64,000 bases of DNA from Odoribacter sp. Z80. GTDB taxonomy: Bacteria; Bacteroidota; Bacteroidia; Bacteroidales; Marinifilaceae. Below, in pieces: positions 24,284-34,554 of this stretch. Made by a program: the position numbers and the translations under genes. The notes under the pieces are model-generated. The model made no database searches. It was not told where the DNA came from and saw nothing but the letters and a program-made list of their open reading frames with translations. Location: NCBI RefSeq assembly GCF_009935865.1, contig NZ_QWEL01000005.1:109150-173149 (forward strand). Reading direction: 5' to 3'. Within the stretch, counting starts at the first letter, position 1. The number at the start of each line of letters is the position of its first letter.

Positions 24284-26563
24284 ATGGGTAAGAAAAAAAA
24301 GAAAATGGAGCCGGGGATGGGCAAGACGGAGGTGCGGAAGCGGCTCAGTACGATAATAGCCAATCATCCGGGCGAAAGCTTTAATTATAAGCAGTTGGCT
24401 ATGCGTTTGCAGATAAAGTCCATGGAAACGAAGAGACAAATATCGGAAGTCCTCCGTGAAATGGCGGGGGATGGGGAACTGGAAGAAGTTTCTATGGGAA
24501 GATACCGGATGAAGCGTTCGGGGGCTTATCTTACGGGTGAAGTGGAATTGACCGCTAAAGGAGCTGCTTATATTTTGTCCGGCGAGAGTGAAGAGGATAT
24601 TTTTGTGGCTTTCCCCAATTTAAAGCATGCTTTGAACGGAGACAAGGTGAAGGTGCTGGTGTATGCCCGGAGTCGTAATCGCCGGTTGGAAGGAGAGGTT
24701 GTGGAAATTCTTGAACGGCGGAAGGGTACTTTTGTCGGCATTGTCCAGAAATCGGCTAATTATGCTTTTTTGATTCCGACAGGAAAGCAGTTGCCCTATG
24801 ATGTGTTTATTCCTATGGAGCATTTAAACGGTGCGGAGAATGGAGATAAAGTGGTGGTGAAAATAAAAGATTGGCCGGAAAGCCAGAAGAATCCCGTGGG
24901 AGAGGTGATAGAGGTGTTGGGAAAACCGGGAGATAATGATACGGAAATGAACGCTATCATGGCGGAATATGAATTGCCGGTGAAATTTTCTCCTGCAGTG
25001 TTGAAGGCAGCAGAAAAAATTCCTTTGGAGATTCCGGATGCGGAAATCGGAAGACGGAGGGATTTCCGGAATGTGGTTACTTTCACCATTGACCCGAAAG
25101 ATGCGAAGGATTTTGATGATGCACTTTCTGTCAGGAAATTAAAGGAGGGGATTTATGAAGTAGGTGTCCATATTGCGGATGTCAGCTATTATGTCAGAGA
25201 AAATTCCGTTCTGGATAAGGAAGCATACGGGCGGGCCACATCGGTGTATTTGGTGGACCGTACGATTCCGATGCTTCCGGAGCGTTTGAGCAACGGAGTC
25301 TGCTCTTTACGTCCCGATGAGGATAAACTGTGCTTCTCGGCTGTCTTTAAGATGGATGCCGATGCGCAGGTGTTGGACCAATGGTTCGGGCGTACGGTAA
25401 TCCGTTCGAACCGTCGTTTTACTTATGAAGAGGCCCAGGAACTGATTGAAGGCGGAGAAGGCGATTATAAAGAGGAGATTGTGTTACTGAATGGACTGGC
25501 CGAAAGATTACGGGCGGAGCGGTTTAAGGCCGGAGCAATTGATTTTGACCGGGTGGAAGTGAAATTCGACTTAGATGAAAAGGGACGTCCCGTCGGAGTT
25601 TATTTTAAACGTTCGAAAGAAGCCAATAAACTGATTGAAGAGTTTATGCTGTTGGCAAATAAAAAAGTGGCAGAGCAGATCGGTAAACCGAAAGCAGGGA
25701 AAAAACCCAAGACTTTTGTTTATCGTGTTCATGAGCAACCGATGCCGGAGAAGTTGGAAAGTTTCAACCGTTTTGTCTCCCGTTTCGGATATGCTGTGAA
25801 AACGGGAAGCCGTAAAGCTTTAACCACTTCAATGAATCATCTGATGCAGGAGGTGAAAGACAAGCCTGAACAAAATATGATTGAAACCCTGGCTGTCAGG
25901 ACTATGGCTAAGGCTGCTTATTCCACCGATAATATCGGGCATTACGGTCTTGCTTTTGATTTTTATACTCATTTTACCTCTCCTATCCGTCGTTATCCGG
26001 ATGTGATGGTCCATCGTTTATTGCAACGTTATCTGGAAGAGGGGCGTTCGGTTAATAAGGAGAAATTCGAGGAATATTGTAAACATTCTTCGGATATGGA
26101 ACAGGTGGCTGCTAATGCAGAACGTTCTTCCATCAAGTATAAGCAGGTGGAGTATATGTCGGATAAGTTAGGGGAGGATTTTACGGGTACGATTTCAGGC
26201 GTTACGCAGTGGGGGTTTTATGTGGAGCTGGATGATTCCAAATGCGAGGGATTGGTGTCTATGACAGAATTGGATGATGATTATTATGAGTTTGATGAAA
26301 CCAACTACCGGATTGTCGGCCGGCATTATCATAAGGAGTATCAGTTGGGCGATTCGGTGCGGATTCGGGTGGCAAAAGCTAATCTGGTAGCCCGCCAGTT
26401 GGATTTTGAATTGGTGAAAGAATCCTTGCCGTCGAAGTCTGTAATACATGAAAAGGAGGGAACAGGTCAGGCGGTTCAAAAGGAGGGCTTCAAATCCAAA
26501 TCCCGGAGAAGGAAAGAAAAGGCGAAACCGGAACGGAAAAAAGGAAAGAATAAAAATAGATAA
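24284..26563 (+). CDS. rnr: ribonuclease R
   Basis: A 759-residue 3'-5' exoribonuclease of the RNB family that degrades structured RNA and takes part in rRNA quality control. The N-terminus is a winged-helix domain (about 12-75), followed by two cold-shock domains (about 80-235). The catalytic RNB domain (about 255-590) contains TIDPKDAKDFDDALS with the metal-binding aspartates, and an S1 domain follows (about 640-720, GTISGVTQWGFYVELDDSKCEGLVSM). The C-terminal tail is strongly basic (KSKSRRRKEKAKPERKKGKNKNR), typical of RNase R rather than RNase II. It is three bases ahead of cstA. Confidence 0.95.
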   Translation: MGKKKKKMEPGMGKTEVRKRLSTIIANHPGESFNYKQLAMRLQIKSMETKRQISEVLREMAGDGELEEVSMGRYRMKRSGAYLTGEVELTAKGAAYILSGESEEDIFVAFPNLKHALNGDKVKVLVYARSRNRRLEGEVVEILERRKGTFVGIVQKSANYAFLIPTGKQLPYDVFIPMEHLNGAENGDKVVVKIKDWPESQKNPVGEVIEVLGKPGDNDTEMNAIMAEYELPVKFSPAVLKAAEKIPLEIPDAEIGRRRDFRNVVTFTIDPKDAKDFDDALSVRKLKEGIYEVGVHIADVSYYVRENSVLDKEAYGRATSVYLVDRTIPMLPERLSNGVCSLRPDEDKLCFSAVFKMDADAQVLDQWFGRTVIRSNRRFTYEEAQELIEGGEGDYKEEIVLLNGLAERLRAERFKAGAIDFDRVEVKFDLDEKGRPVGVYFKRSKEANKLIEEFMLLANKKVAEQIGKPKAGKKPKTFVYRVHEQPMPEKLESFNRFVSRFGYAVKTGSRKALTTSMNHLMQEVKDKPEQNMIETLAVRTMAKAAYSTDNIGHYGLAFDFYTHFTSPIRRYPDVMVHRLLQRYLEEGRSVNKEKFEEYCKHSSDMEQVAANAERSSIKYKQVEYMSDKLGEDFTGTISGVTQWGFYVELDDSKCEGLVSMTELDDDYYEFDETNYRIVGRHYHKEYQLGDSVRIRVAKANLVARQLDFELVKESLPSKSVIHEKEGTGQAVQKEGFKSKSRRRKEKAKPERKKGKNKNR

Positions 26564-26566
26564 GCG

Positions 26567-27991
26567 ATGATTTCATTTACCATTTGTTTGTTGGTACTTG
26601 TTGCCGGTTATTTTGTGTACGGACGTTTTGTCGAACGGGTTTTCGGTCCGGATAATAACCGGCTTACTCCGGCTTTGACCAGGGCAGATGGTGTGGATTA
26701 TATTCCTTTGCCTGCCTGGAAGATTTTTATGATTCAGTTTCTGAATATTGCCGGTTTAGGGCCGATATTCGGGGCAATTATGGGGGCTAAATTTGGTACG
26801 GCTTCTTATCTGTGGATTGTGTTGGGCAGCATTTTTGCCGGTGCGACCCATGATTTTCTGGCGGGGATGTTGTCTGTCCGGCATGGGGGAGAAAGCCTGC
26901 CGGAAATTATTGGCCGTTATCTGGGAACTACGACAAAGCAGATCATGCGTGGCTTTACAGTGGTCCTGATGGTGTTGGTGGGAGCTGTTTTTGTAGCCGG
27001 ACCTGCCGGTTTATTGGCTAAGCTGACACCCGATTATATGGATGTTGCTTTTTGGATTATTGTTGTATTCATTTATTATATTCTGGCTACTTTACTGCCG
27101 GTGGATAAAATTATCGGTAAGATTTACCCGGTTTTTGCCATTGCTTTGCTGTTTATGGCAGTCGGTATTCTGGTGATGTTGTATGTTCATCATCCGGCTT
27201 TACCGGAACTGTGGGAAGGTTTGGAGAACACACATCCGAATGTTTCGGTATTGCCGGTTTTTCCCATTATGTTTGTGAGTATAGCGTGCGGTGCTATTTC
27301 CGGATTTCATGCAACCCAGTCGCCTATGATGGCCCGTTGTATGAAAAGTGAGAGATATGGCCGGCCGGTATTTTATGGTGCGATGATTACGGAAGGCATT
27401 GTGGCTTTAATCTGGGCTGCGGCTGCGACTTATTTTTATCATGGAAATGGTATGGGGGAGAGTAATGCAGCGGTGATTGTGGACTCTATCACTAAAAGCT
27501 GGTTAGGCACTGTCGGTGGGGTGCTGGCTATTCTGGGGGTTGTGGCGGCGCCGATTACTTCCGGGGATACGGCTTTCCGTTCCGCCCGGTTGATTGTGGC
27601 CGATTTTATGGATCTCGAACAACGAAGTATTCGCAGACGTTTGTATATTTGCCTTCCTATGTTTGTCGCTGCAATAGGAATTTTGCTGTATAGCCTGCGG
27701 GATGTGGAGGGGTTTGATATGATTTGGCGTTATTTTGCCTGGTCAAATCAGACATTGTCGGTGTTTACCTTGTGGGCCGTTACGGTGTATCTGGCCAGAG
27801 CGGCGAAGAATTATTGGATTACCTTTATTCCGGCTTTGTTTATGACCTGTGTATGCTCTACATATTTGTGTATTGCTCCGGAGGGTTTCTGTCTGGACCG
27901 GATGATATCTTACGGCGTCGGGATAGGATGTGCGGGTGTTGCTGTTGTTTGGTTTGTGGTTTGGAAGACCGGAAGAATGAAAAGTTTTTGA
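26567..27991 (+). CDS. cstA: carbon starvation protein CstA family transporter
   Basis: A 474-residue inner-membrane protein with about 12-13 helices, belonging to the CstA family of peptide or pyruvate transporters. The signature segments GPIFGAIMGAKFG, GATHDFLAGMLSVRHGG, FHATQSPMMARCM and APITSGDTAFRSARL are all present. It is shorter than E. coli CstA (about 700 residues), the compact form found in Bacteroidota. It starts three bases after rnr and is followed 22 bp later by an M23 peptidase gene, so the three may share a message. The substrate in this organism cannot be read from sequence. Confidence 0.93.
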   Translation: MISFTICLLVLVAGYFVYGRFVERVFGPDNNRLTPALTRADGVDYIPLPAWKIFMIQFLNIAGLGPIFGAIMGAKFGTASYLWIVLGSIFAGATHDFLAGMLSVRHGGESLPEIIGRYLGTTTKQIMRGFTVVLMVLVGAVFVAGPAGLLAKLTPDYMDVAFWIIVVFIYYILATLLPVDKIIGKIYPVFAIALLFMAVGILVMLYVHHPALPELWEGLENTHPNVSVLPVFPIMFVSIACGAISGFHATQSPMMARCMKSERYGRPVFYGAMITEGIVALIWAAAATYFYHGNGMGESNAAVIVDSITKSWLGTVGGVLAILGVVAAPITSGDTAFRSARLIVADFMDLEQRSIRRRLYICLPMFVAAIGILLYSLRDVEGFDMIWRYFAWSNQTLSVFTLWAVTVYLARAAKNYWITFIPALFMTCVCSTYLCIAPEGFCLDRMISYGVGIGCAGVAVVWFVVWKTGRMKSF

Positions 27992-28013
27992 AATTCCTTT
28001 ATTGTATTTTTGT

Positions 28014-29300
28014 ATGATGAATAAAAAGAAACAGATTATTTTTTCTTCTCTTTTGGGGATTGTGTTGTTAGTGGTGATTTTTATACCTAAGAATAAGGAG
28101 GCGGAGCCTCTGGATGAGGTGGAAGTGACAGACTCGGTAGAAGTAAAGGAAATTGTTTATAAATATGGTATTCCGGTGGATGATTATGATGTGGATTACG
28201 GTTTCGTAAAGCGCAATCAGAGTCTTTCCACTATTCTGGAAAAGCATGGGTTATCCGTCCGGGAAGTATATCTGCTGGGCGAGAAGGCGAAAGGGGTTTT
28301 TGATGTCCGCCGGATTAAAAGCGGACAGGCATATGCGGTTTTTTCCACCCGGGATAGTTTGCCGAAGACAGCTTTTTTTGTTTATGAAGAAGATCCCCGT
28401 TCGTATGTCGTTTTTGATTTACAGGGAGATTACAAGGTGACAAGGGGACAAAATCCCGTAGAATGGCGGCGGAAAGAGGTAAAAGGGATTGTGGAATCTT
28501 CTTTGTGGTTGGCTATGCAGAAGTATGAAACCGATCCGCATCTGGCAGTGGTGTTGGCGAATATCTTCGGTTGGTCTATTGATTTCTTCGGCTTGCAGAA
28601 ACAAGATGAATTTCGGGTTGTTTATGAGCAGGAATATGTAGACGGAAAGAGTCTGCTCAATTTCAATGTTTTGGGAGCTTCGTTCCGGCATGCTGACAGT
28701 ACTTATTATGCAATTCCTTTTGTACAGGATGGTGAAATGCTTTATTACAGTGAAAAAGGGAATAGTCTGGAAGGTGCATTCCTGAAAGCTCCTCTGGATT
28801 TTTTCCGGATTTCTTCGCGTTTCTCCAATAGTCGTTTCCACCCGGTTCTGAAGAAATACCGGGCTCATCACGGGGTGGATTATGCAGCACCTACGGGTAC
28901 ACCGGTTTATGCTATCGGAAGCGGTAAGGTGATTGCGAAAGGGTATCAGGCGAAGGGAGGAGGAAATTACCTGAAGGTAAAACACAATAGTGTTTATACT
29001 ACTGTTTATATGCATTTGTCCCGTTTTGCGAAAGGGATAAAGGTAGGCTCTGCCGTAAAGCAGAAGGAAGTTATCGGTTATGTTGGCGCGACGGGTTTAG
29101 CAACGGGACCGCACCTGGATTTCCGGGTGTATGAAAACGGCAGACCCATTAATCCGCTGACTATTAAATCCCAGCCGAAAAAACCGGTGAGCAAGGATAA
29201 TATGCCTCAGTTTATGGTAGTCCGGGATTCGGTAGTCCGGATGTTGGACCAGATTTCTGATCCTCTTCCCCAGGATAGTATCTCTCCATCCTTCTTTTAA
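28014..29300 (+). CDS. M23 family metallopeptidase
   Basis: A 428-residue cell-wall peptidase anchored by an N-terminal helix (IIFSSLLGIVLLVVIFIP). A LysM/opacity-associated-like region (about 65-150, FVKRNQSLSTILEKHGLSVREVY) precedes a middle domain and the M23 LytM domain (about 270-370). Zinc ligands are visible: His in RFHPVLKKYRAHHGVDYAAPTG with its Asp, and the His-x-Asp of GPHLDFRVYENG. These enzymes cut peptidoglycan cross-links during growth or division, or act as activators when degenerate; here the ligands appear intact. I chose the ATG at 28014. Confidence 0.9.
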   Translation: MMNKKKQIIFSSLLGIVLLVVIFIPKNKEAEPLDEVEVTDSVEVKEIVYKYGIPVDDYDVDYGFVKRNQSLSTILEKHGLSVREVYLLGEKAKGVFDVRRIKSGQAYAVFSTRDSLPKTAFFVYEEDPRSYVVFDLQGDYKVTRGQNPVEWRRKEVKGIVESSLWLAMQKYETDPHLAVVLANIFGWSIDFFGLQKQDEFRVVYEQEYVDGKSLLNFNVLGASFRHADSTYYAIPFVQDGEMLYYSEKGNSLEGAFLKAPLDFFRISSRFSNSRFHPVLKKYRAHHGVDYAAPTGTPVYAIGSGKVIAKGYQAKGGGNYLKVKHNSVYTTVYMHLSRFAKGIKVGSAVKQKEVIGYVGATGLATGPHLDFRVYENGRPINPLTIKSQPKKPVSKDNMPQFMVVRDSVVRMLDQISDPLPQDSISPSFF

Positions 29301-29339
29301 AGGGCGGGGAATTTTGTCCCTGGCCGGATGAATACAGAT

Positions 29340-30275
29340 TCAATAGAGTTTATTCCGTTTGATTAGATAGGGCAGAAGTACATCCCGGAAGCCGGCGTTT
29401 ATGTCTGCTTCCACAAAGTCTATGTGGAATTGACCGCAACGCAGTTTGAGGTTTTGATAAAATTCGGCTATTTTTTGTTTATAGGTTTCCCGGATTTCAT
29501 TGGGGGAAAATTTAATCTCCCGTCCGCTTTCCATGTCAATAAATAAATGGGGACGGTTGGAAAATTCAAAGTCTTCTTCCATCCGTTTGTCTTTGACGTG
29601 AAAGAGGATAATCTCGTGTTTGTTGTAACGAAGATGTTGCAAGGCCGAGAACAGTTCTTCCGTATTGTTATTTGCAAACATGTCGGAGAACAGGATAACC
29701 AGTGATCTTTTCTGAATGGTGTCGGCGAGTTGATGAAGCACTTCGGCAGTGGAAGTCGTTTTATTTAAAGGAACTGCATTTTCTTTCAGAAGGTGCTGCA
29801 AGTGGGTATACATCATCTGAAGATGTGTGCTGCTGAGCTTTGCATCGGTGAGAGTTTCTATTTTGTCAGAAAAGAGGCAAAGTCCGGAAGCATCCCTTTG
29901 TTTGCGGAGCATATGAATCAAGGCCGCAGCACAATAGACGGAAAAGCTCAGTTTGGAGTTCTTAGGGGAATGATAGGGAAACAGCATGGACGAAGACGTA
30001 TCCAGAACCAGATAAGACCGCAGGTTGGTTTCTTCTTCATATTGCTTGACAAAAAGCTTCTCGGTTCGTCCGTAAAGTTTCCAGTCGACGTGTTTGGTGG
30101 ATTCTCCGTTGTTGTATACCCGATGTTCAGCAAATTCTACGGAAAATCCGTGGTAAGGACTTCTGTGAAGTCCTGTGATAAAACCGGCCACAATTTGAGA
30201 AGCAATAAACTCCAGGTTGTCGAACTGTTCATATCTGATGACGTCTTCCAGAGATTCCATATGGCTGATTTTCAA
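29340..30275 (-). CDS. DUF58 domain-containing protein
   Basis: A 311-residue cytoplasmic protein with the DUF58 signature (HVDWKLYGRTEKLFVKQYEEETN) in its N-terminal third, and a von Willebrand A-like fold with a MIDAS-type DTSSSM motif (LVLDTSSSML) near residue 95. Unlike the DUF58 protein at 44.2 kb it has no membrane segments and no MoxR ATPase gene adjacent. Members of this family work with MoxR-type ATPases as assembly factors. It is monocistronic and convergent with the M23 peptidase gene. Confidence 0.87.
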   Translation of the reverse strand: MKISHMESLEDVIRYEQFDNLEFIASQIVAGFITGLHRSPYHGFSVEFAEHRVYNNGESTKHVDWKLYGRTEKLFVKQYEEETNLRSYLVLDTSSSMLFPYHSPKNSKLSFSVYCAAALIHMLRKQRDASGLCLFSDKIETLTDAKLSSTHLQMMYTHLQHLLKENAVPLNKTTSTAEVLHQLADTIQKRSLVILFSDMFANNNTEELFSALQHLRYNKHEIILFHVKDKRMEEDFEFSNRPHLFIDMESGREIKFSPNEIRETYKQKIAEFYQNLKLRCGQFHIDFVEADINAGFRDVLLPYLIKRNKLY

Positions 30276-30301
30276 TGAGAGGAAACTGAATAAAATTCAA
30301 A

Positions 30302-30345
30302 TGTTCAAACACTCAAATCCATAGAGATTCGAATGTTTGAACATC
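30302..30345 (-). terminator. inverted repeat downstream of trxA
   Basis: Perfect 11-bp arms (30302-30312 and 30335-30345, ATGTTCAAACA and its complement) separated by 22 nt. It begins 17 bp after the thioredoxin stop codon on the minus strand. The following minus-strand sequence, TTGAATTTTAT, is only weakly T-rich. Confidence 0.45.
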
Positions 30346-30361
30346 CGGATTTTGAAACAAA

Positions 30362-30679
30362 TTATAAAAGTTTGTTGATTTTTTCAACCAAAGAAGCTTT
30401 GGGAACTGCTCCTACTTGTTTGTCTACGACTGCTCCTCCCTTGAAGAACAGGATGGTCGGGATGTTACGGATGCCGAATTTGGCTGCTGTTCCCTGATTG
30501 TTGTCTACGTCAACTTTAGCTACTGTAATTTTACCTTCGAATTCATTGGAAAGTTCTTCTACAATCGGAAGCATCATTTTGCAAGGTCCGCACCATTCTG
30601 CCCAAAAGTCTACCAATACGGGTTGTTCTGATTTAAGGACTACTTCCTCAAAATTAGAATCATTTACTGCTATAGCCAT
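30362..30679 (-). CDS. trxA: thioredoxin
   Basis: A 105-residue cytoplasmic thioredoxin, the general protein disulfide reductase. The active site WCGPC has Cys30 and Cys33, the preceding VLVDFWAEW strand is canonical, the buried acidic residue is present in VDFWAE, and the cis-proline lies in IRNIPTILFF. The length matches E. coli TrxA (about 109). It is transcribed alone between the dnaE unit and the DUF58 gene, with an inverted repeat after it. Confidence 0.96.
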   Translation of the reverse strand: MAIAVNDSNFEEVVLKSEQPVLVDFWAEWCGPCKMMLPIVEELSNEFEGKITVAKVDVDNNQGTAAKFGIRNIPTILFFKGGAVVDKQVGAVPKASLVEKINKLL

Positions 30680-30784
30680 AATGTTATTGTTTAAAAGTTA
30701 GATATTCATATTTTCTCCGCTAAGTTACAACAAATTTACAGATATAAAGGATTCCGTTTAATAATAGAACGTTAAAATTTGGTT

Positions 30785-33700
30785 TTAGCTGATCTTCATT
30801 TTAATAGCTTCGTTATTTTCAAAATATTCATACAATTCTCTGGATTTCCTTATTTTACAGGTTCTGGAAAACATCTTGACATGGTTCCCCTGTCGGTCAA
30901 ACAACATGAAATTCAGAGGAATATCGTTGTTTTTGGCCGAGGGTTCCTCAAAGTCTTCCGGGTTGGCATTTTTTTGTGTTTTTTGCTGCACTGCTTTTTG
31001 TTGAGTTGCTTTATAGGTTTCGCTGTTGATGTCGGTGGTGAAAAGGTCGTGGATTTCCGTTACCGTTTCTATTGTCAGTTTTTCAATATCCACCAGCAGG
31101 GTAATGGAGCGGATGGCATTCTCTGCTATGGTTTCCAAAAGGCCTACGCTCTGGATATTAAAGGTGAGCTCGTTGCCTTCTTTTCCCCATTTCGGTCCTA
31201 TCTTCCCTTTGACATAAATAGAGGTTTCGTCAATGAAATATTGATGGAAATCGGCGTAGTCTTTTCCGAAAAAAGCCAGTTCGTATGTTCCGCTGAAATC
31301 TTCTATGGTGAGGATGCCAAAGTCTTTGCCGGTTTTGGTCTTTCCTTCCCGTCTGGATGTGATGATTCCGGCAATGGTGACCTCCCTTCCTTTGAAATTA
31401 TCCAAACCGCCGTTTATTTCTTCCAGAGGAGTGCAGAGTAATTGCATTTCCAGCTTGAAAGGGTCCAGGGGATGGGAAGTCAGGTAAATGCCAATGAGTT
31501 CTTTTTCTTTTTTCGACTTTTCATAGTCATGCCAGGGTTCACAATCCGGTATGTTGGGTTTGGCTATCTCAAAACCTTCAAGCTCCCCGAACAGGGTGGC
31601 TTGCATACTGAGGGCGTCTTGCTGGTTTTTCTGTCCGTAGTTCACTAAGGTGTCCAGAATTGTTGTGTTGGCGTCTACCAGTTTGAAATATTGGGCCCGA
31701 TGAAACCCGAAACTGTCTAATCCTCCTGCTGTAACCAGGTTTTCCAGAGTTTTTTTGTTTACAGCTTTATAGTCGATGCGTTCGAAGAAGTCGTAAACAT
31801 CTCGGTAGGGGCCGTTTTTTTCCCGTTCTTCAATAATTCTTTCCACTGCTGCTTCTCCTACTCCTTTGATGGCGGCCATGCCGAAACGAATCTGCCCGTG
31901 GGAGTTTACTGTGAAGTCATTATAGGATTCATTGACATCGGGTGCCAGTACATTTAATCCCATGCGTTTGCACTCGTCCATGAATACGGTTACCTTGGTA
32001 ATATCCGACAGGTTATTACTTAAGTTGGCGGCCATGAACTCGGCCGGATAGTGGGCTTTCAGAAAACCTGTCTGATAGGCAATGTAGGCATAGCACACCG
32101 AATGGGATTTGTTGAAAGCATAAGAAGCGAATGCTTCCCAGTCTCCCCAGATTTTGTTCACGAGGTCTTCGATATTCTTTCCTTTTTCCTGGGCGCCTTT
32201 GACGAATTCCGGATTGTTTTTGCAGCCTTCTACGAATTTGCCTTTCAGTTCCGCCAGCAACTCGAATTTTTTCTTCCCCATGGCTTTTCGCAAAGTGTCG
32301 GACTCTCCTCGGGTGAATAATCCCAGGGCCCGCGATTGGAGCATCACCTGTTCCTGATATACTGTAATTCCGTAAGTATCTTTCAAGAAGGACTCCATCA
32401 TGGGATGGTCGTATTCGATAGGCTCTTCTCCGTGTTTACGCCGGATAAATTGGGGTATATATTCCATAGGTCCCGGACGGTAAAGGGCATTCATGGCTAC
32501 CAGGTCTTCAAAGCGGTTGGGTTGCAAAGCGCGAAGGTGTTTTTTCATTCCCGGCGACTCAAATTGAAATAATCCGGTGGTATCTCCTCGTGAAAACAGT
32601 TCGAAGGTTTCCTTATCATCGAGGGGAATGGCATTTTCGTCCAATACCAGATGTTTGGATTTTTTGATATTCTCCAAACAGGTTTTGATAATGGAAAGGG
32701 TGCGAAGGCCCAAAAAGTCCATTTTTATCAGTCCGATGGGCTCAACAAAGTGACCGTCATACTGGGTAGTCATCAGGCTTTCTCCTTCGGTCGGCATAAT
32801 CGGGATATGGTCGGTTAGGGGGTCGCGGCTGATGAGGATTCCGCACGCATGTACTCCGGTCTGGCGGATGGAGCCTTCTAAGGTTTCGGCAAACTGGATG
32901 GTTTTGGAGATGAGAGGATTGAGGGATTGTTTCTCTTTCTCCAGTTCGGGATTTTCTTTGTAAGCTTTTTTGAGGGTCATTTTGGGAGCCTCCGGCACCA
33001 TTTTGGCAAGGCGATTGGCTTCCGCAAGTTCGAGTTTCAGTACCCGTGCGACATCTTTGATGGCCATTTTGGCGGCCATACTGCCGAAAGTTACGATATG
33101 TGAAACTTTATCCTGTCCGTATTTCTGGGTAACCCATTCCAAAACTCTTTGGCGTCCATCGTCGTCGAAATCGACATCGATATCAGGCAGGGAAATACGG
33201 TCCGGATTAAGGAAACGCTCGAACAGCAGGTCGTATTTTACAGGGTCGATGTTCGTGATTCCGAGGCAGTAGGCTACGGCGCTGCCGGCGGCAGAGCCCC
33301 GGCCGGGTCCTACGATAACCCCCATGTCACGGGCAGCCTGGATAAAATCCTGTACGATGAGGAAGTAACCTGGAAAACCCATTGTCTTCATAATGTGAAG
33401 CTCAAATACGATTCGTTCCATGATTTCGGGACCTGGATTTTCACCGTAACGCTTTACCACTCCTTTCAGGGTTAGTTCCTTGAGGTAGTCGGCTTCCAGT
33501 TTGATTCGGTAGAGCCGGTCGTAGCCTCCCAGTTTTTTTATCTTTTTATGGGCTTCTTCTTCGGAGAGGACGACATTCCCTTTTTCGTCCCGGGTAAATT
33601 CATTGAAAAGATCTTCCTGTGTGAATTTCCGGCGATATTCCTCTTCGGTTCCCAATTCCGGAGGAATCGGGAATACTGGCATCAGAGGATCGGAATCGAG

Positions 33701-34549
33701 TTCATATTCTTCTATTTTATCAGTTATTTCCTGTGTATTTTCGATGGCTTCGGGCAAATCTGCGAAAAGGTCTGTCATTTCGCGGATTGTTTTAAACCAT
33801 TCCTGCCGGGTGTAGCGCATGCGGTTCGGATCATCGATATCCTTGCGGGTATTCAGGCAGATTAGCAAATCGTGGGCTTCCGCATCTTCTTCATTCAGGA
33901 AATGCACATCATTGGTGGCAATGAGTTTGATATTCAGTTTACGCGCAATCTTGATTTTCTCTTGTATGCACAATTGTTGATTGTCATAGATTTCGGCCCT
34001 TTGTCTGGGGTCGTCTGTCGGGTGGCGCATGACTTCCAGATAATAGTCTTCGCCCAGCAGGTCTTTATACCATTGGGCAGCTGCTTCGGCTCCTTCTATA
34101 TTGCCGGCCATAATTTTCTGGTCGATTTCTCCTCCCAGACAGGCGGAAGAAATGATCAGGCCTTCGTGATGCTTTTCGAGAAGTTCCTTATCGATTCGGG
34201 GACGATAATAATAGCCGTCCACAAAAGCTGCAGAACATAGTTTTACCAGATTGCGGTAACCGGTGAGGTTTTTGGCTAATATAATAAGGTGCTCTCCTGA
34301 GCGGTCAATGGGTTTTTCCTTATTGAACCGGGATACCCGGGCGACGTAAGCTTCGCATCCGAGAATCGGCTTTATCCCTTTTTGCCGGCAAGTGTCGTAA
34401 AATAGTTTTATTCCGAACATATTGCCGTGGTCTGTCAGGGCCAGTGCGGTTTGCCCATCAGCTTTCGCTTTCTCAATCAATCCCGGGATGCTGGCAGCAC
34501 CGTCAAGAATGGAATATTGTGAGTGGACGTGGAAATGAGTAAACTTCAT
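30785..34549 (-). CDS. dnaE: DNA polymerase III subunit alpha
   Basis: A 1254-residue replicative polymerase. The PHP domain is at the N-terminus (FTHFHVHSQYSILDGAASI, ALTDHGNMFG). The C-family polymerase core carries the catalytic aspartates in PDIDVDFDDDGRQRV, preceded by VGPGRGSAAGSAVAYCLGI. A finger/thumb region with YQEQVM and FASYAFNKSHSVCYA follows, then a helix-hairpin-helix segment (IKGVGEAAVERI) and an OB-fold at about 990-1080 (VTIAGIITSRREGKTKTGKDFGILTIEDFSG). This is the DnaE1 layout without a proofreading exonuclease. It begins five bases after purN, so the two are co-transcribed. Confidence 0.96.
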   Translation of the reverse strand: MKFTHFHVHSQYSILDGAASIPGLIEKAKADGQTALALTDHGNMFGIKLFYDTCRQKGIKPILGCEAYVARVSRFNKEKPIDRSGEHLIILAKNLTGYRNLVKLCSAAFVDGYYYRPRIDKELLEKHHEGLIISSACLGGEIDQKIMAGNIEGAEAAAQWYKDLLGEDYYLEVMRHPTDDPRQRAEIYDNQQLCIQEKIKIARKLNIKLIATNDVHFLNEEDAEAHDLLICLNTRKDIDDPNRMRYTRQEWFKTIREMTDLFADLPEAIENTQEITDKIEEYELDSDPLMPVFPIPPELGTEEEYRRKFTQEDLFNEFTRDEKGNVVLSEEEAHKKIKKLGGYDRLYRIKLEADYLKELTLKGVVKRYGENPGPEIMERIVFELHIMKTMGFPGYFLIVQDFIQAARDMGVIVGPGRGSAAGSAVAYCLGITNIDPVKYDLLFERFLNPDRISLPDIDVDFDDDGRQRVLEWVTQKYGQDKVSHIVTFGSMAAKMAIKDVARVLKLELAEANRLAKMVPEAPKMTLKKAYKENPELEKEKQSLNPLISKTIQFAETLEGSIRQTGVHACGILISRDPLTDHIPIMPTEGESLMTTQYDGHFVEPIGLIKMDFLGLRTLSIIKTCLENIKKSKHLVLDENAIPLDDKETFELFSRGDTTGLFQFESPGMKKHLRALQPNRFEDLVAMNALYRPGPMEYIPQFIRRKHGEEPIEYDHPMMESFLKDTYGITVYQEQVMLQSRALGLFTRGESDTLRKAMGKKKFELLAELKGKFVEGCKNNPEFVKGAQEKGKNIEDLVNKIWGDWEAFASYAFNKSHSVCYAYIAYQTGFLKAHYPAEFMAANLSNNLSDITKVTVFMDECKRMGLNVLAPDVNESYNDFTVNSHGQIRFGMAAIKGVGEAAVERIIEEREKNGPYRDVYDFFERIDYKAVNKKTLENLVTAGGLDSFGFHRAQYFKLVDANTTILDTLVNYGQKNQQDALSMQATLFGELEGFEIAKPNIPDCEPWHDYEKSKKEKELIGIYLTSHPLDPFKLEMQLLCTPLEEINGGLDNFKGREVTIAGIITSRREGKTKTGKDFGILTIEDFSGTYELAFFGKDYADFHQYFIDETSIYVKGKIGPKWGKEGNELTFNIQSVGLLETIAENAIRSITLLVDIEKLTIETVTEIHDLFTTDINSETYKATQQKAVQQKTQKNANPEDFEEPSAKNNDIPLNFMLFDRQGNHVKMFSRTCKIRKSRELYEYFENNEAIKMKIS

Positions 34550-34554
34550 TCAAT

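Noticed and set aside
28419..29015. A 198-codon minus-strand frame opposite the M23 peptidase gene
   Set aside because: Low-complexity shadow of the peptidase coding strand, with no ribosome site or motif.
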